DNA of 64,000 bases from Klebsiella sp. BIGb0138. Lineage in GTDB: Bacteria > Pseudomonadota > Gammaproteobacteria > Enterobacterales > Enterobacteriaceae. Below are positions 27,281 to 36,913 of the stretch, piece by piece; the first letter of the stretch is position 1; every line of letters begins with the position of its first letter. The notes below the pieces were generated by a model. That model was not told where the DNA came from. It ran no database searches and saw only the letters and a program-made list of their open reading frames with translations. Where the stretch lies: the NCBI RefSeq assembly GCF_004342285.1, contig NZ_SMCV01000009.1, forward strand, positions 124,001 to 188,000, written 5' to 3'. The translations under genes were made by a program, and so were the position numbers.

Positions 27281-28075
27281 ATGATTAAGCTGTGTAAAAC
27301 CTGCGGCACGTCATATGACGAAAGAAGTGCCACAATCTTACGCTGTAAGATTTGTGACGATGAGCGCCAGTATGTCCCGGCCAGCGGGCAGGCGTGGCTA
27401 GCCTTTGAGGATCTCATCAGCCGTCATACCAACGCCTGGCAGCAGCATCACCGCGCGCTGTTTAGCCTTACAACCGTTCCCCGGTTCGCCATCAACCAGC
27501 GCGCCTTTCTGCTCAGAACGCCGCAGGGCAATATTCTGTGGGATTGCATTGCCAACCTCGATGCCGCCACGCAGGCGTTGATAACTGCGCTCGGCGGTAT
27601 CCATGCCATCGCGATTTCCCACCCCCATTACTACACCACCATGCAAGATTGGGCGGATGCCTTTGACGCGCCAATCTATCTGCATGCCAGCGATAGCGAG
27701 TGGATCGTGCGCCATAGTCCGGCGATTCGTTTGTGGGAAGGCGATGCGCTTGCGCTATGCCCCTCGGTACAGCTGTTGCGGCTGGGCGGGCATTTCGCCG
27801 GGGGAACCGTTCTGCACTGGCGTGAGGGCGATGGCGCGCTGCTGGTGGGCGACATTCTGCAGGTGACCCCCGGGGCGGACGCGGTCTCTTTTATGTGGAG
27901 CTACCCGAATATGCTGCCGCTGCCCGCGTCGGCGATTGAACACATCATGCAGCGCCTGGCCGGCGTGCAGTTTGCCCGCCTGTACGGGGCCTTCGCAGGG
28001 CAAAATATGACGGAAAACGCGGATGAAAGGGTACAGCGTTCCGCACAGAAATATCTCGCCTGCCTGCGTGGATAA
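27281..28075 (+). CDS. MBL-fold protein with N-terminal zinc ribbon
   Basis: A 264-residue protein. Residues 1-30 hold two CxxC pairs (Cys5/8 and Cys22/25), a rubredoxin-like zinc ribbon; the remainder is a metallo-beta-lactamase fold with SHPHYYTTMQDW in place of the standard HxHxDH, then GGHFAGG and VGDILQV. Loss of the DH part suggests altered metal binding or no hydrolase activity. The start follows an AGGAGGGG ribosome site directly; the frame is open further upstream without one. Substrate unknown. Confidence 0.82.
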   Translation: MIKLCKTCGTSYDERSATILRCKICDDERQYVPASGQAWLAFEDLISRHTNAWQQHHRALFSLTTVPRFAINQRAFLLRTPQGNILWDCIANLDAATQALITALGGIHAIAISHPHYYTTMQDWADAFDAPIYLHASDSEWIVRHSPAIRLWEGDALALCPSVQLLRLGGHFAGGTVLHWREGDGALLVGDILQVTPGADAVSFMWSYPNMLPLPASAIEHIMQRLAGVQFARLYGAFAGQNMTENADERVQRSAQKYLACLRG

Positions 28076-28144
28076 CGAGCGTTAAGCGCGATGAGAGGCC
28101 CTTTTTACCGGCCTCTCATCGCAAGCTAACCGTGGAAATTGCCG

Positions 28145-29029
28145 TTACAACACTCCGTCGCCGCCATCCGAGCACCAGACCTGGCCTGAGGTGAAGGAAC
28201 AGGCGTCAGAAGCGAGGGTTACGTACAGCGGGGCGATCTCTACCGGTTGTCCCGGACGGCCCAACGGCGTATCGGCGCCGAACTGGCGGACTTTTTCCTC
28301 CGGCTGGCCGCCGCTCGATTGCAGCACCGTCCAGTAGGGACCGGGAGCGACCGCGTTGACCCGAATGCCTTTTGGCCCTAGCTGTTTGGCCAGCGATTTG
28401 GTGAAGGCGACCAGGCAGGCTTTGGTCTGCGCATAGTCAAAGAGAATCGGGCTGGGCTTAAAGGCCTGCACGGAAGAGGTATTGATGATCGTGCTATGGG
28501 CCTGAAGATGGCGCAGCGCGGCTTTGGTTATCCAGAACGGCGCGTAGACATTGGTCTTAAAGGTGGCGTCGAAATCGGCGGTCGCGAGATCTTCCAGCGA
28601 TTCGCAGTACTGCTGGCGCCCGGCGTTATTGACCACAATATCGAGGCCGCCCAGTTCGCTGACGGCTTTTTCAACCAGCACCTGGCAAAACGCTTCGCTG
28701 CGAATATCACCGGGAAGCGCGACCGCTTTGCGCCCTTCGGCGGCAATCAGAGCGATCACCTCCCGGGCATCAGATTCCTCTTCCGGCAAATAGTTTATCG
28801 CCACGTCGGCGCCTTCGCGAGCAAAGGCGATCGCCACCGCGCGGCCAATACCAGAGTCACCGCCGGTAATCAGCGCTCTTTTCCCCGTAAGCCGCGCAGA
28901 ACCAAGGTAACTGGTCTCACCGTGATCCGCTACAGGGACCATTTCAGATGCTAAACCGGGCGGCGTTTGCGGCTGGTCGGCAAAAGGGGGCTGGGGATAC
29001 TGGGCTGTGAGTGTTGCGTTATCGCTCAT
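28145..29029 (-). CDS. SDR oxidoreductase, YghA-like aldehyde reductase
   Basis: A 294-residue extended short-chain dehydrogenase: a ~45-residue N-terminal arm rich in Pro and Gln, TGGDSGIGRAVAIAFAREGADV (nucleotide binding), NNAG, and catalytic Ser with YAQTK (Tyr/Lys). The arm and the ending ITSGQVWCSDGG-like stretch (FTSGQVWCSDGGDGVL) match E. coli YghA, an NADPH-dependent aldehyde reductase. AGGAGGACCGTATG gives a good ribosome site. Stands alone. Confidence 0.87.
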   Translation of the reverse strand: MSDNATLTAQYPQPPFADQPQTPPGLASEMVPVADHGETSYLGSARLTGKRALITGGDSGIGRAVAIAFAREGADVAINYLPEEESDAREVIALIAAEGRKAVALPGDIRSEAFCQVLVEKAVSELGGLDIVVNNAGRQQYCESLEDLATADFDATFKTNVYAPFWITKAALRHLQAHSTIINTSSVQAFKPSPILFDYAQTKACLVAFTKSLAKQLGPKGIRVNAVAPGPYWTVLQSSGGQPEEKVRQFGADTPLGRPGQPVEIAPLYVTLASDACSFTSGQVWCSDGGDGVL

Positions 29030-29274
29030 ACGGTCCTCCTGCGCTAAAACCTTAAGGATAGGCCGGATGGCGCGCGGTGGGGGATATTGGGACTATTCAT
29101 CCGCCGCCCGCGCCATGGTGAATCGCCGCGGTAAAACAGTATATGGGGGGCTAATACGCTGATTGCCGGGCAGGTTTGCCAACAGGTGATGCGCGGCGGA
29201 TAGCGCTATTTTCGGATGATTCTCGCCATTTAGTCGGGAATATTTTCAATCGGGACGCCGCCGTGAAAAGGGTA

Positions 29275-29724
29275 TTAGCCGTCGTCGGTTGGAATAATCG
29301 AAATTTGGCCGTTACTTTCCAGAATGGCATATTTTATTTTCTCCAGACGGGTAATCCCGTGGTGCTGCCGGGCGGCCAGCAGAATATCATCAACAGAAAT
29401 ATTCACTTTTTGAATTTTGCTGTTCATCGCGACGCCGTTTTCCACCACGATAACGGGCGCGCCATCAAGAAAATCCTCAGCCGGCGAAAAGTGTTTTTTG
29501 ATATAACCAAATAAAATATCCATGCCCACCAGGGTTACAATCGTAATCATCGCCCCGGTGAGCGAATAATCGGTAGACAGCAGCGCCTGCTGGGTGGCTT
29601 CGCTGATGATCAGTAACAGAATTAAGTCGAAACTGGTCAGCTGCATTAACGTTCTTCGCCCGGCAATCTTAAATACAATCAGCAGAATAATGTAGATTGT
29701 CACGGCCCGGAGCACCATTTCCAT
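29275..29724 (-). CDS. YetF-like (DUF421) membrane protein
   Basis: A 149-residue protein with two to three N-terminal membrane helices (residues ~1-75, including FKIAGRRTLMQLTSFDLILLLIISEATQQAL, a DUF421 hallmark) and a small C-terminal cytoplasmic domain (PVIVVENGVAMNSKIQK). It is shorter than YetF-type proteins of about 220 residues. Function unknown. It follows the 167-residue membrane protein gene by eight bases, so they form a pair. Confidence 0.82.
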   Translation of the reverse strand: MEMVLRAVTIYIILLIVFKIAGRRTLMQLTSFDLILLLIISEATQQALLSTDYSLTGAMITIVTLVGMDILFGYIKKHFSPAEDFLDGAPVIVVENGVAMNSKIQKVNISVDDILLAARQHHGITRLEKIKYAILESNGQISIIPTDDG

Positions 29725-29732
29725 GATCCCTC

Positions 29733-30236
29733 CTAGGGATAAATAAACTGGCTGAAGGACAGCGGCGGCCGATCGTTAATGCGCACGACGTTGGTCATCC
29801 TGCCGGCTTGCCGCGGCGTGACGCTCAGCCACAGAGAGAGCGGAAGGTGGGGCGTCGCCTGGTTATAAACCAGATACAGCGTGCCGCCGCGACTGTACAT
29901 TTTATCGGGCTCCAGGCGAATATCTCCGATTTGAAAGCGCGTCAGCAGAGTATCGCCGAAACTGATGGTCAGCTGCTGCGCCGTGACCTTTTGTACCTCA
30001 ATATTGATATCCATTGCGCTCATTAATCTGCCGAAGCGTTGATAGTGAATCCTGAGCGTCGCGGTCGCATTTTGTTTACTCGCCGCGCTGAAATAGCCGT
30101 TTGAAAATACGCCGGCCAACGCGGCCATGATGACGAAAGTCAACAAAACCACGCCAAAGCGGCGGAATTGATATTCAAAACGCAGCGCGCGTTCGTTTTC
30201 CGAGATACGCGGCACTTCCTGTTTTTCCTGATTCAT
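29733..30236 (-). CDS. single-span membrane protein of unknown function
   Basis: A 167-residue protein with one membrane helix near residues 27-45 (FGVVLLTFVIMAALAGVFS) and a basic/acidic N-terminus of about 26 residues that should be cytoplasmic; the remaining 120 residues would be periplasmic and rich in beta strand. I do not recognise the family. Pairing with the YetF-like gene (eight-base gap) suggests the two act together. Confidence 0.7.
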   Translation of the reverse strand: MNQEKQEVPRISENERALRFEYQFRRFGVVLLTFVIMAALAGVFSNGYFSAASKQNATATLRIHYQRFGRLMSAMDINIEVQKVTAQQLTISFGDTLLTRFQIGDIRLEPDKMYSRGGTLYLVYNQATPHLPLSLWLSVTPRQAGRMTNVVRINDRPPLSFSQFIYP

Positions 30237-30472
30237 AGAAAAACCTCATCGGCTCGTTTGCGGTAAGGAAACACACGCGAAGCGCCCACCGAGTCTGTTT
30301 CAGACTATGCGTAAATCATTTAGCTTGTGAAAAGTAATCCTGGCAACCAGGCTTTATAAGTCTAGTTGAGGAACCGGCGCAGGGCTTTAGAGACCCGCGC
30401 GCCTGCGATGTCTGCTTCCTGCCGCCGGCTCATCAACAACCGCAATCACCCACGCTGCTACCGGAGGTATGA

Positions 30473-30622
30473 ATGAGGGTATTGATGGCTAATGATTCCG
30501 CGAAGCGCGGCAGCCACCCGGCAAAAGACGACCCGCGCGAACAGGGGGAAATACCGCGTAAACGCGATGATAGTGAGGATCATAAGCACGATCCTTTTCA
30601 CCCGGCTCCCGGGCAGCGTTAA
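30473..30622 (+). CDS. small hydrophilic protein of unknown function (49 aa)
   Basis: An open frame behind GGAGG at good spacing: MRVLMANDSAKRGSHPAKDD then a very charged body ending DDSEDHKHDPFHPAPGQR. An inner ATG at 30485 would give 45 residues. Composition (Lys, Arg, Asp, His, Pro, no hydrophobic core) suggests a disordered protein such as those linked to stress. It converges on ydhS with a nine-base gap. Gene status rests on the ribosome site and composition only. Confidence 0.45.
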   Translation: MRVLMANDSAKRGSHPAKDDPREQGEIPRKRDDSEDHKHDPFHPAPGQR

Positions 30623-30631
30623 GATTCGCGG

Positions 30632-32242
30632 TCACAGCTCTGTCGGCGGCAAACGCCTGCGGCGACGGGACGCCGGCCGGGAAATGGCTCCGGCCATGGC
30701 CTCAGCCATCTCGGCGCAGGCGGTAATGCCCTGCACAAAGGGCTGATCATGCATTAACCACGGCAGCGCCGCGAACGCCACGCGGCCTCGTACCTCCGCG
30801 GGCTCCTGTAAAGTGTAGTCGTCACCCACGTCCGGGATATCGTCACCGGTCGCCTGCAGCTGCTCACGTAACGTCGGGAAGGGCAGATCTTTCGTTTTTA
30901 GCGCTCTTTGCCCGCGCGCATCGATAAAGACATCATAGGTGGCCTGGTTTTCCCGGGTGGTAATCACCGTTTTGTCCTCTTCGATCGCCATCTGGTAATC
31001 CTCGCCGAGGGCGAGAATACGGATTACCCCGGCTTCGCGGAGCGCCAGCAGGCGGCGGATCGACTCCGATGGAATCGCGGCGTAATTATCGATGAACACC
31101 CGGGCGAGCCCGGCGCGAAAGCGTTGACTATCCCGCTCATCCAGATGCGGGACAATCTCCTGCACGGCCTCATGCAGCCGGAGGATGACATAACGCCACG
31201 GGACGGTGTATTTCTCGCGCTTGTTGCGTTCGACCTCCATAAGGTTGGCCTGCGCCCAGTGAAACGGGTCGTGTTTGTGTCGTTCACGGAACCACGCGTC
31301 GCTGAAGCTATCGGCGTCCAGCGTCGGGAGAGCGATGCCGGCGCTCCATTGCGGATCGGCGCGGTCGATCTCCGCAGCCATCAGCCGGAAGACCCGGTCA
31401 AGTAAACCTGCTGAACCGGCGGCAATCGCCTTTTCCAGCGCGTCAGGCGTCACCACCGCAAGCGGTTCATAGGGAATCGGGCAGTAAAAATCCGCTTCCG
31501 GCAGAATACCGGAGCGCGACATCAGGACGATATTCAGCGCTTCGCTGGCCGGATTGAGCCTGAACTGCAGCGGTCGATCGGCGGATTCGACAAACTCGCC
31601 GTGCTGAACCACGACGGCCATCGCGGCATCAATACCGCTCAACGATGTGCCCATGATACCGACCCTGCACGCCGGGATCTCCGCATCCATCAGGCCGGAC
31701 CATGGGCTGGGGAAGAAGGTGCGGGTGGACTCCTCTTCAGCGGGCCAGACGTGGCCCGTGGCGATGACCACGAGATCGAAGCGTTCCGCCACCGGCTCAC
31801 CTTGCGCCCATACCCTGACGCCTTCTGCCGTGGCCTGCAGGTCGGTGACCTCACAGGATTCATGCACCGTCAACGGGAAGCCTTGTTGTTTAGCCCTGGC
31901 GATCAGGCCGATAAACTGATCGCGAAAATACTCGCCAAGCAGGATACGCGGAAGAAACTGGCGAATATGCAGCGAGTCATCGCTGACGCCATAGCGGGCA
32001 AGGTGCTCCTCGCTTTGCTGTTTCAGCCAGTCGATATAGGGACAGAGGATCGGGGGGATTTCAATACTGGCGATATTGGCCAGCATCATGCGCGAGTTTT
32101 CTTCGTCGCTGTATGGCATGCCGACGCCGGCCTGACGCGCCTGCTCATAGACCGTCACCGCCAGCGGCTGCTGATATTTTAACAGGGAAAAAAGGGTGTA
32201 AATCCCGGTGGGGCCGGCGCCGATAATCGCAATTTTCTTCAT
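30632..32242 (-). CDS. ydhS: FAD/NAD(P)-binding protein YdhS
   Basis: A 536-residue flavoprotein matching E. coli YdhS along its length: N-terminal GAGPTGIYTLFSLL dinucleotide motif, MPYSDEENSRMMLANIASIE, and VPWRYVILRLHEAVQEIVPH. Proposed to be an FAD-dependent oxidoreductase; substrate unknown. It is the left-hand core-genome landmark of the accessory region: in E. coli it sits near valV-valW and mdtK, but here about 22 kb of other DNA lies between them. Confidence 0.92.
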   Translation of the reverse strand: MKKIAIIGAGPTGIYTLFSLLKYQQPLAVTVYEQARQAGVGMPYSDEENSRMMLANIASIEIPPILCPYIDWLKQQSEEHLARYGVSDDSLHIRQFLPRILLGEYFRDQFIGLIARAKQQGFPLTVHESCEVTDLQATAEGVRVWAQGEPVAERFDLVVIATGHVWPAEEESTRTFFPSPWSGLMDAEIPACRVGIMGTSLSGIDAAMAVVVQHGEFVESADRPLQFRLNPASEALNIVLMSRSGILPEADFYCPIPYEPLAVVTPDALEKAIAAGSAGLLDRVFRLMAAEIDRADPQWSAGIALPTLDADSFSDAWFRERHKHDPFHWAQANLMEVERNKREKYTVPWRYVILRLHEAVQEIVPHLDERDSQRFRAGLARVFIDNYAAIPSESIRRLLALREAGVIRILALGEDYQMAIEEDKTVITTRENQATYDVFIDARGQRALKTKDLPFPTLREQLQATGDDIPDVGDDYTLQEPAEVRGRVAFAALPWLMHDQPFVQGITACAEMAEAMAGAISRPASRRRRRLPPTEL

Positions 32243-32431
32243 GCATAATCACCCGTGATAAGCGTTCTTCCATTGCAGTTTCCCGCCAGCCGGATGGTTA
32301 ACCGGGCAAAGCGATCTGCGCCTGAGGTACAGCAGCGGGAGCCGGATTTAAGTGTGGTCGAAAACCCCGCCGCTAGCCAGCTGGATGCATGCGGTCTGTG
32401 CATCGCCGTCGGCTTGCGGCTGCCGGGTAAT

Positions 32432-32454
32432 AAAAAGGGGGCCCCTGAGCCCCC
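32432..32454 (-). terminator. intrinsic terminator of the GST gene
   Basis: On the minus strand GGGGGC pairs with GCCCCC around TCAGGG and is followed by five T. It lies 25 bases after the GST stop. Confidence 0.75.
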
Positions 32455-32478
32455 ATGAGTTTTCCACTTTCATATCGC

Positions 32479-33087
32479 TCAGGGCAGAGGAAACTGTTTA
32501 AAGGCCGGATGAGCTTCTGCTATTTCGCTATGGGCGAGAATGTAGTGGAAGTCATGCGCCTTAACCACTTCGGGGATCATCGCTTGAATAAAGGTCCATA
32601 CCACAGCGCTGGTAACCGATACCTGATCGAGTCGTGCGTTGAGCGCGCGTTTTTCCAGCGCGGCGTTCCATTCCCGGCAGGCAGACAGCAGCTGCCAGGT
32701 GATGCGTTCAATCCACGGTTGATGCTGTTTCTCTGGCGGCCGTAAGTGGTGCTCGTAAACATGCTGTACGGCTTTTTCGCTGGCAGCCAGAATCAACCCC
32801 AGAGTCTGCAGATCTTCGGCCAGCGCAGGACCGATGACGGGTAGCAATTTACGCTGCATATCCGCCTGGGATTCGAAGTAATGGAGGATCAGCGTGGAGT
32901 CCATCAGCCGTACGGCGTTATCCAAAACCAACGTAGGCGCCTTGACCACCGGGTTTATTTGGGCAAAGGGCTCAACGGCACTAAACACCGAAAGCGGCAG
33001 GTGTTCAAATTCGACACCGTACAGCACCAGAGATACCGCGACGCGCCTTACGTAAGGAGAGTCCATCATGCCAATGAGTTTCATCAT
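32479..33087 (-). CDS. glutathione S-transferase family protein
   Basis: A 202-residue protein with a thioredoxin-like N-terminal domain (MKLIGMMDSPYVRRVAVSLV, then VVKAPTLVLDNAVRLMDST with the cis-proline and glutathione gamma-Glu site region) and a helical C-terminal domain. Its SPYVRR corresponds to the active Ser/Cys region. Substrate unknown. It is divergent from the LysR gene at 33328, with a 240-base gap that may hold both promoters. Confidence 0.85.
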   Translation of the reverse strand: MMKLIGMMDSPYVRRVAVSLVLYGVEFEHLPLSVFSAVEPFAQINPVVKAPTLVLDNAVRLMDSTLILHYFESQADMQRKLLPVIGPALAEDLQTLGLILAASEKAVQHVYEHHLRPPEKQHQPWIERITWQLLSACREWNAALEKRALNARLDQVSVTSAVVWTFIQAMIPEVVKAHDFHYILAHSEIAEAHPAFKQFPLP

Positions 33088-33327
33088 TATTCCTGTTTTC
33101 CTGTCTCTGAAAGGAGAATACCGGGTCGTTCAAGGTGCGCCGGGGAGGGATCTCACGGCTCGCTTTGCCCCCGGAAGCAGAAAGACATTACGCTAAAGTG
33201 GCGATAACGAATATTACGCATTTCTTACCTGAGATGTCAGAATGACTGACGGTATCGTCGCCTGAGGTTTAACCCCTGGGCTGTGGTAACGTTTACGTCC
33301 CGGATCTGGAACATCAGGAGCTGCTTC

Positions 33328-34233
33328 ATGTCGGATTACCCACCGATCGCCAGTTTACGGAGTTTTGAGGCCGTTGCCCGGCTTGGTAGCGTGACGCTGG
33401 CGGCGAAAGAGCTGCATGTCACCCATTCTGCGATCAGTCAGCAAATTAAAGTGCTGGAAGATATGCTCGGCGTGAGATTGTTTATTCGTCACGGGCGTGG
33501 GGTACAGATTAATGAAGAGGGGAGACTGTATGCGATGCATGTCCGCGAGGCGCTGAATCATATCGCTGATGCGACTCGTCTGGTCCACGTTAAGCCGCGA
33601 ACGACGACGTTAACCTTAGCCGCGGTACCTTCTTTTACCTGCCACTGGCTATTGCCACGGTTGGATCGCTTTCGCGCCAGATATCCCCATATCACCTTGC
33701 GGCTGCTGGTCAGCCTGACGCTCACCAACATGCAGCAGGAAGCGGTGGATATCGCCATTCGCATGGGGAAAGGCGACTGGGAAGGGTTGGAAAGCCGCTA
33801 TATGTTTGCCGACGAGCTGATTGTGGTGGCCGCGCCGCATTATAACGGCGGCTCGCTGCCCACGACGCCACAAGAGGTGGCGGCCAGTAAGATTATATTT
33901 TCTATGGAATCGTGGAAAACCTGGTGTCTGAATGCCGGGCTGGAGCGTGAGATCGTCGCTGGCGGACTCTGTATTAACGACTCGAATCTGGTTCTGGAAG
34001 CCGTTCGTCTCGGCAATGGCGTTGCGCTCGAGCGGCGTTCCCTGGTCCAGGGGGCGATAGATCGAGGAGAGCTGGTCCAGGTCACCACCTGCTCTGCCCC
34101 TTATCCCTGGCCATACTGGTTGGTTACCTCGCAGCAAACTGCAAAGAAGGCGGATGCCTCTTTGTTCATCGCCTGGCTTAATGAAGAACTTGCGGCCTGG
34201 CGCCAGCGAGGGGATTTACCGGCGACGCTATAG
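33328..34233 (+). CDS. LysR-type regulator, GcvA-like
   Basis: A 301-residue LysR regulator with the GcvA-type opening (PPIASLRSFEAVARLGSVTLAA and VTHSAISQQIKVLEDMLG) and a substrate domain. ATG 33328 follows CAGGAG; the frame opens 15 codons earlier without a site. It probably controls the divergent GST gene (inference from layout). Confidence 0.88.
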   Translation: MSDYPPIASLRSFEAVARLGSVTLAAKELHVTHSAISQQIKVLEDMLGVRLFIRHGRGVQINEEGRLYAMHVREALNHIADATRLVHVKPRTTTLTLAAVPSFTCHWLLPRLDRFRARYPHITLRLLVSLTLTNMQQEAVDIAIRMGKGDWEGLESRYMFADELIVVAAPHYNGGSLPTTPQEVAASKIIFSMESWKTWCLNAGLEREIVAGGLCINDSNLVLEAVRLGNGVALERRSLVQGAIDRGELVQVTTCSAPYPWPYWLVTSQQTAKKADASLFIAWLNEELAAWRQRGDLPATL

Positions 34234-34262
34234 CATTGTTCTGGCGCTTCCAATGGGTTCGC

Positions 34263-35168
34263 TTAACGGCGGCTGGACTGCGTGAATTCCCGTACCAGCG
34301 CCAGAAAAGCGGCCAGCCCGGCGGAAGGATGTCGTCTGCCGGGATAATACAGACACAGGCCGGGAAAAGGGGGCGTCCAGTCGTCCAGCAAACGGATGAG
34401 CCGGCCGGCCTGAATATCCTCGATGACATCCTGCTCAAGAAAGAAACCGATTCCCGCATGCTCCAGTACCGCAATTCGTGCCAGTGACGCCTCATCCAGC
34501 GTCAGCTGCCCGCGGACGTCGACCTGTAGCGCTTCTCCTTGCTTCTCGAGGTGCCAGCGATAAAGGGAACCGTCGGGTAGACGCACCCGGATGCAGGGGT
34601 GATTGAGCAGATCGGCGGGGGTTTCAGGCCGTGTGTGGTGCGACAGATAGTGCGCCGAGGCCACCACGGCATAGCGCTGAGGTTTGCCGAGGGAAAGCGC
34701 GATCATATCCTCCGGTATCAGGCTGGCGACCCGTACTCCCATATCGAAGCCTTCCGCAACGATGTCGATCAGCCGACCATCGGTGACGATATCCACCTGC
34801 ATTTGCGGATAGCGGCGCAAAAACTCCAGTACCAGCTGGGAGAGAAGCGCGCGGGCGGCAAACGGAGGCGTATTGATGCGCAGGATGCCAGAAGGCGTTT
34901 CACTGCGGGAGCGGACGACCTCAAGGGCCTGATGAACCCCCTGTAGCGACGGGCCGATGTGATCAATAAACAGGCGTCCGGCGTCGGTGAGCCCCACGCT
35001 GCGGGTGGTCCGGTTAAATAAACGCACGCCCATTTCGGCTTCAAATTTGGCGATGATATGGCTCAGTGCGGTGGTCGATACCCCCAGTTCGATCGCCGCC
35101 GCACGAAAGGTCCCCCGTCGGGCGATGGCCATAACGGCATCTAAATCAGTCAGCGTGATTCGCGACAT
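34263..35168 (-). CDS. LysR-type regulator of the NTF2/SDR pair
   Basis: A 301-residue LysR regulator ([20 protein letters not shown], then [18 protein letters not shown] in the recognition helix). ATG 35168 fits the family start; the longer frame to 35258 enters the promoter region. It is divergent from the pair at 35271-36360 with 102 bases between, so it likely controls them. Convergent with the other LysR gene at 33328. Confidence 0.88.
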   Translation of the reverse strand: MSRITLTDLDAVMAIARRGTFRAAAIELGVSTTALSHIIAKFEAEMGVRLFNRTTRSVGLTDAGRLFIDHIGPSLQGVHQALEVVRSRSETPSGILRINTPPFAARALLSQLVLEFLRRYPQMQVDIVTDGRLIDIVAEGFDMGVRVASLIPEDMIALSLGKPQRYAVVASAHYLSHHTRPETPADLLNHPCIRVRLPDGSLYRWHLEKQGEALQVDVRGQLTLDEASLARIAVLEHAGIGFFLEQDVIEDIQAGRLIRLLDDWTPPFPGLCLYYPGRRHPSAGLAAFLALVREFTQSSRR

Positions 35169-35270
35169 TATCCCATTTCCTTCATCATGGCATCCCGGTT
35201 TGTCCTGATTGTTTAAATTATAAAGGATTCTTAAAGTTAAGCCGTAGAGTTTAATCACGGGAGATTCACT

Positions 35271-35588
35271 ATGGATATGCCATCAGCAGTGCAGGCTTTT
35301 TTTACGGCTGAAGATCTGGACAGCGTTGTCAGCGCCTTCACCCCGGATGCGGTGGTGAAGGATGAAGGGAATACCTATCGCGGGCGGCAGGCCATCCGGG
35401 AATGGCGGGTTGCCGCCAGACAAAAATATCAGTATGTCGCCGAACCTATTGAGGCGATCGCGCAGGGGGATAGGGTGAAGGTGCGCGCCAGGGTGAGCGG
35501 AAATTTCCCCGGTAGCCCAGTCATTCCTGGCTATCTATTTCGCCTGACGGTGGAGCAGATCGATGGGCTGGAGATCGCTTATGACTGA
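35271..35588 (+). CDS. NTF2/SnoaL-like fold protein
   Basis: A 105-residue protein of the SnoaL/NTF2-like superfamily: [27 protein letters not shown] and [11 protein letters not shown] are typical. Such proteins are small enzymes or binding partners for oxidoreductases. Its stop overlaps the start of the SDR gene by eight bases, suggesting joint function on the same small molecule. Confidence 0.85.
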   Translation: MDMPSAVQAFFTAEDLDSVVSAFTPDAVVKDEGNTYRGRQAIREWRVAARQKYQYVAEPIEAIAQGDRVKVRARVSGNFPGSPVIPGYLFRLTVEQIDGLEIAYD

Positions 35589-36360
35589 TTTCCTGGCGCT
35601 GGAAGGAAAACGCGTACTGATTACCTCGGGAACCAAAGGGGCGGGGGCGGCAACCGTGGCGCTGTTTCGACAGCTGGGGGCGCGAGTGTTAACCTGCGCT
35701 CGCCATCAGCCGGACACGCCTGTTGATGCGCTATTTGTGACGGCGGATCTCTCCACGGCGAGCGGGTGTGCTGTACTGGCCGCTGCGGTGCAGGAGCAGT
35801 TGGGCGGTGTTGATATTATTGTTCATATGCTGGGCGGCTCCTCCTCCCCGGCGGGTGGGTTTGCCGCGCTGAGCGATGAGCTGTGGCAACAGGAGCTGGA
35901 TCTCAACCTGTTCCCTGCGCTCAGGCTGGATCGTTTATTGCTTCCACCCATGCTCAACAGCGGGAAGGGGGTGATTATCCACGTCTCTTCAATCCAAAGA
36001 GTGATGCCGCTGGCGGAGTCAACCACGGCCTACGCCGCCGCCAAAGCAGCGCTATCCACCTACAGTAAAAGCCTGTCGAAAGAGGTCTCCCCCAGGGGCG
36101 TTCGTGTACTGAGCGTGGCTCCCGGCTGGATTGAAACCGAGGCGGCGGTCAGATTTGCGCAGCGGCTTGCGCAGCAGGAGGGGGTCGATTATGCGCAAGG
36201 TAAACAAATCATCATGGACTCATTAGGCGGAATACCGCTTGGTCGTCCGGCACAACCCGCAGAGGTGGCCAACCTGATTGCGTTTTTAGCCTCCGACCGG
36301 GCGGCGTCGATAACCGGCGCGGAATACGTTATTGATGGCGGAACCGTGCCGACGGTTTAA
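35581..36360 (+). CDS. SDR-family oxidoreductase
   Basis: A 259-residue short-chain dehydrogenase. The nucleotide-binding motif is unusual, [16 protein letters not shown] where TGxxxGIG is normal, so Gly-x-x-x-Gly-x-Gly becomes GTKGAGA. Catalytic Ser and YAAAK are intact and DGGTVPTV ends the chain as usual. The start at 35581 overlaps the NTF2-like gene. Substrate unknown. Confidence 0.88.
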   Translation: MTDFLALEGKRVLITSGTKGAGAATVALFRQLGARVLTCARHQPDTPVDALFVTADLSTASGCAVLAAAVQEQLGGVDIIVHMLGGSSSPAGGFAALSDELWQQELDLNLFPALRLDRLLLPPMLNSGKGVIIHVSSIQRVMPLAESTTAYAAAKAALSTYSKSLSKEVSPRGVRVLSVAPGWIETEAAVRFAQRLAQQEGVDYAQGKQIIMDSLGGIPLGRPAQPAEVANLIAFLASDRAASITGAEYVIDGGTVPTV

Positions 36361-36439
36361 CCATAAAGACGGATTGGCAAGACGCGGCGAAGGTTTTTCT
36401 CCGCATAAATCTTGATTGCGGCGTATTCCAGCCGAGGCA

Positions 36440-36913
36440 TCAGCGGGGCGTGGCGCGTGCGAGACGGGGATCAAAGGTAAAGGGATACTGGCGCACGGAG
36501 GCAAGGGCCTCGCTGAAAGCGGGATGCAGCGGGTTTAGAATGGCGTTGTTTTCATAGGGAATAATGCAGGAGGGTAACATCAGTGCCATGCCGCTGCCCG
36601 ACTGCAGCCAGCCGGTGCCCAGATCCATTGTGGAAACGGGCATCGGATTTTCCTGCCAGTTATCCGGCAGCCACTGTTTATCGAGCGATTCCACTTCACT
36701 GTCCGCTATCTCGATGCTATACAGCTGATACTGGTTGAGGATAGTTTCATTTTTGACATGAACCAGGATCTCCAGCGACGCCAGAGCGATGGAGGTGGAA
36801 ACATAGACAGCCGGGTGCCCCTGGTGATTCCAGCGTCCGCCGTACTGGTTGGCCCCGCTTCCCGTCCAGGCTTCGCTGGCGTAACGGCCGCTCACCAAAC
36901 GATAGAAAATCAT
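36440..36913 (-). CDS. RES-domain toxin
   Basis: A 157-residue RES-family protein, the toxin of RES/Xre modules; studied members degrade NAD+ or ADP-ribosylate a host enzyme. The Arg-Glu-Ser signature is seen as GGRWNHQGHP (Arg), SLEILVH (Glu) and later Ser residues. YVSTSIALASLEILVHVKN is the family core. It is encoded after the antitoxin with a four-base ATGA overlap. Full length, no frameshift, so probably functional. Confidence 0.92.
   Translation of the reverse strand: MIFYRLVSGRYASEAWTGSGANQYGGRWNHQGHPAVYVSTSIALASLEILVHVKNETILNQYQLYSIEIADSEVESLDKQWLPDNWQENPMPVSTMDLGTGWLQSGSGMALMLPSCIIPYENNAILNPLHPAFSEALASVRQYPFTFDPRLARATPR

Noticed and set aside
32255..32458. 67-codon open frame between ydhS and the GST gene
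   Set aside because: No ribosome site, ends inside the GST terminator hairpin, no recognisable product.
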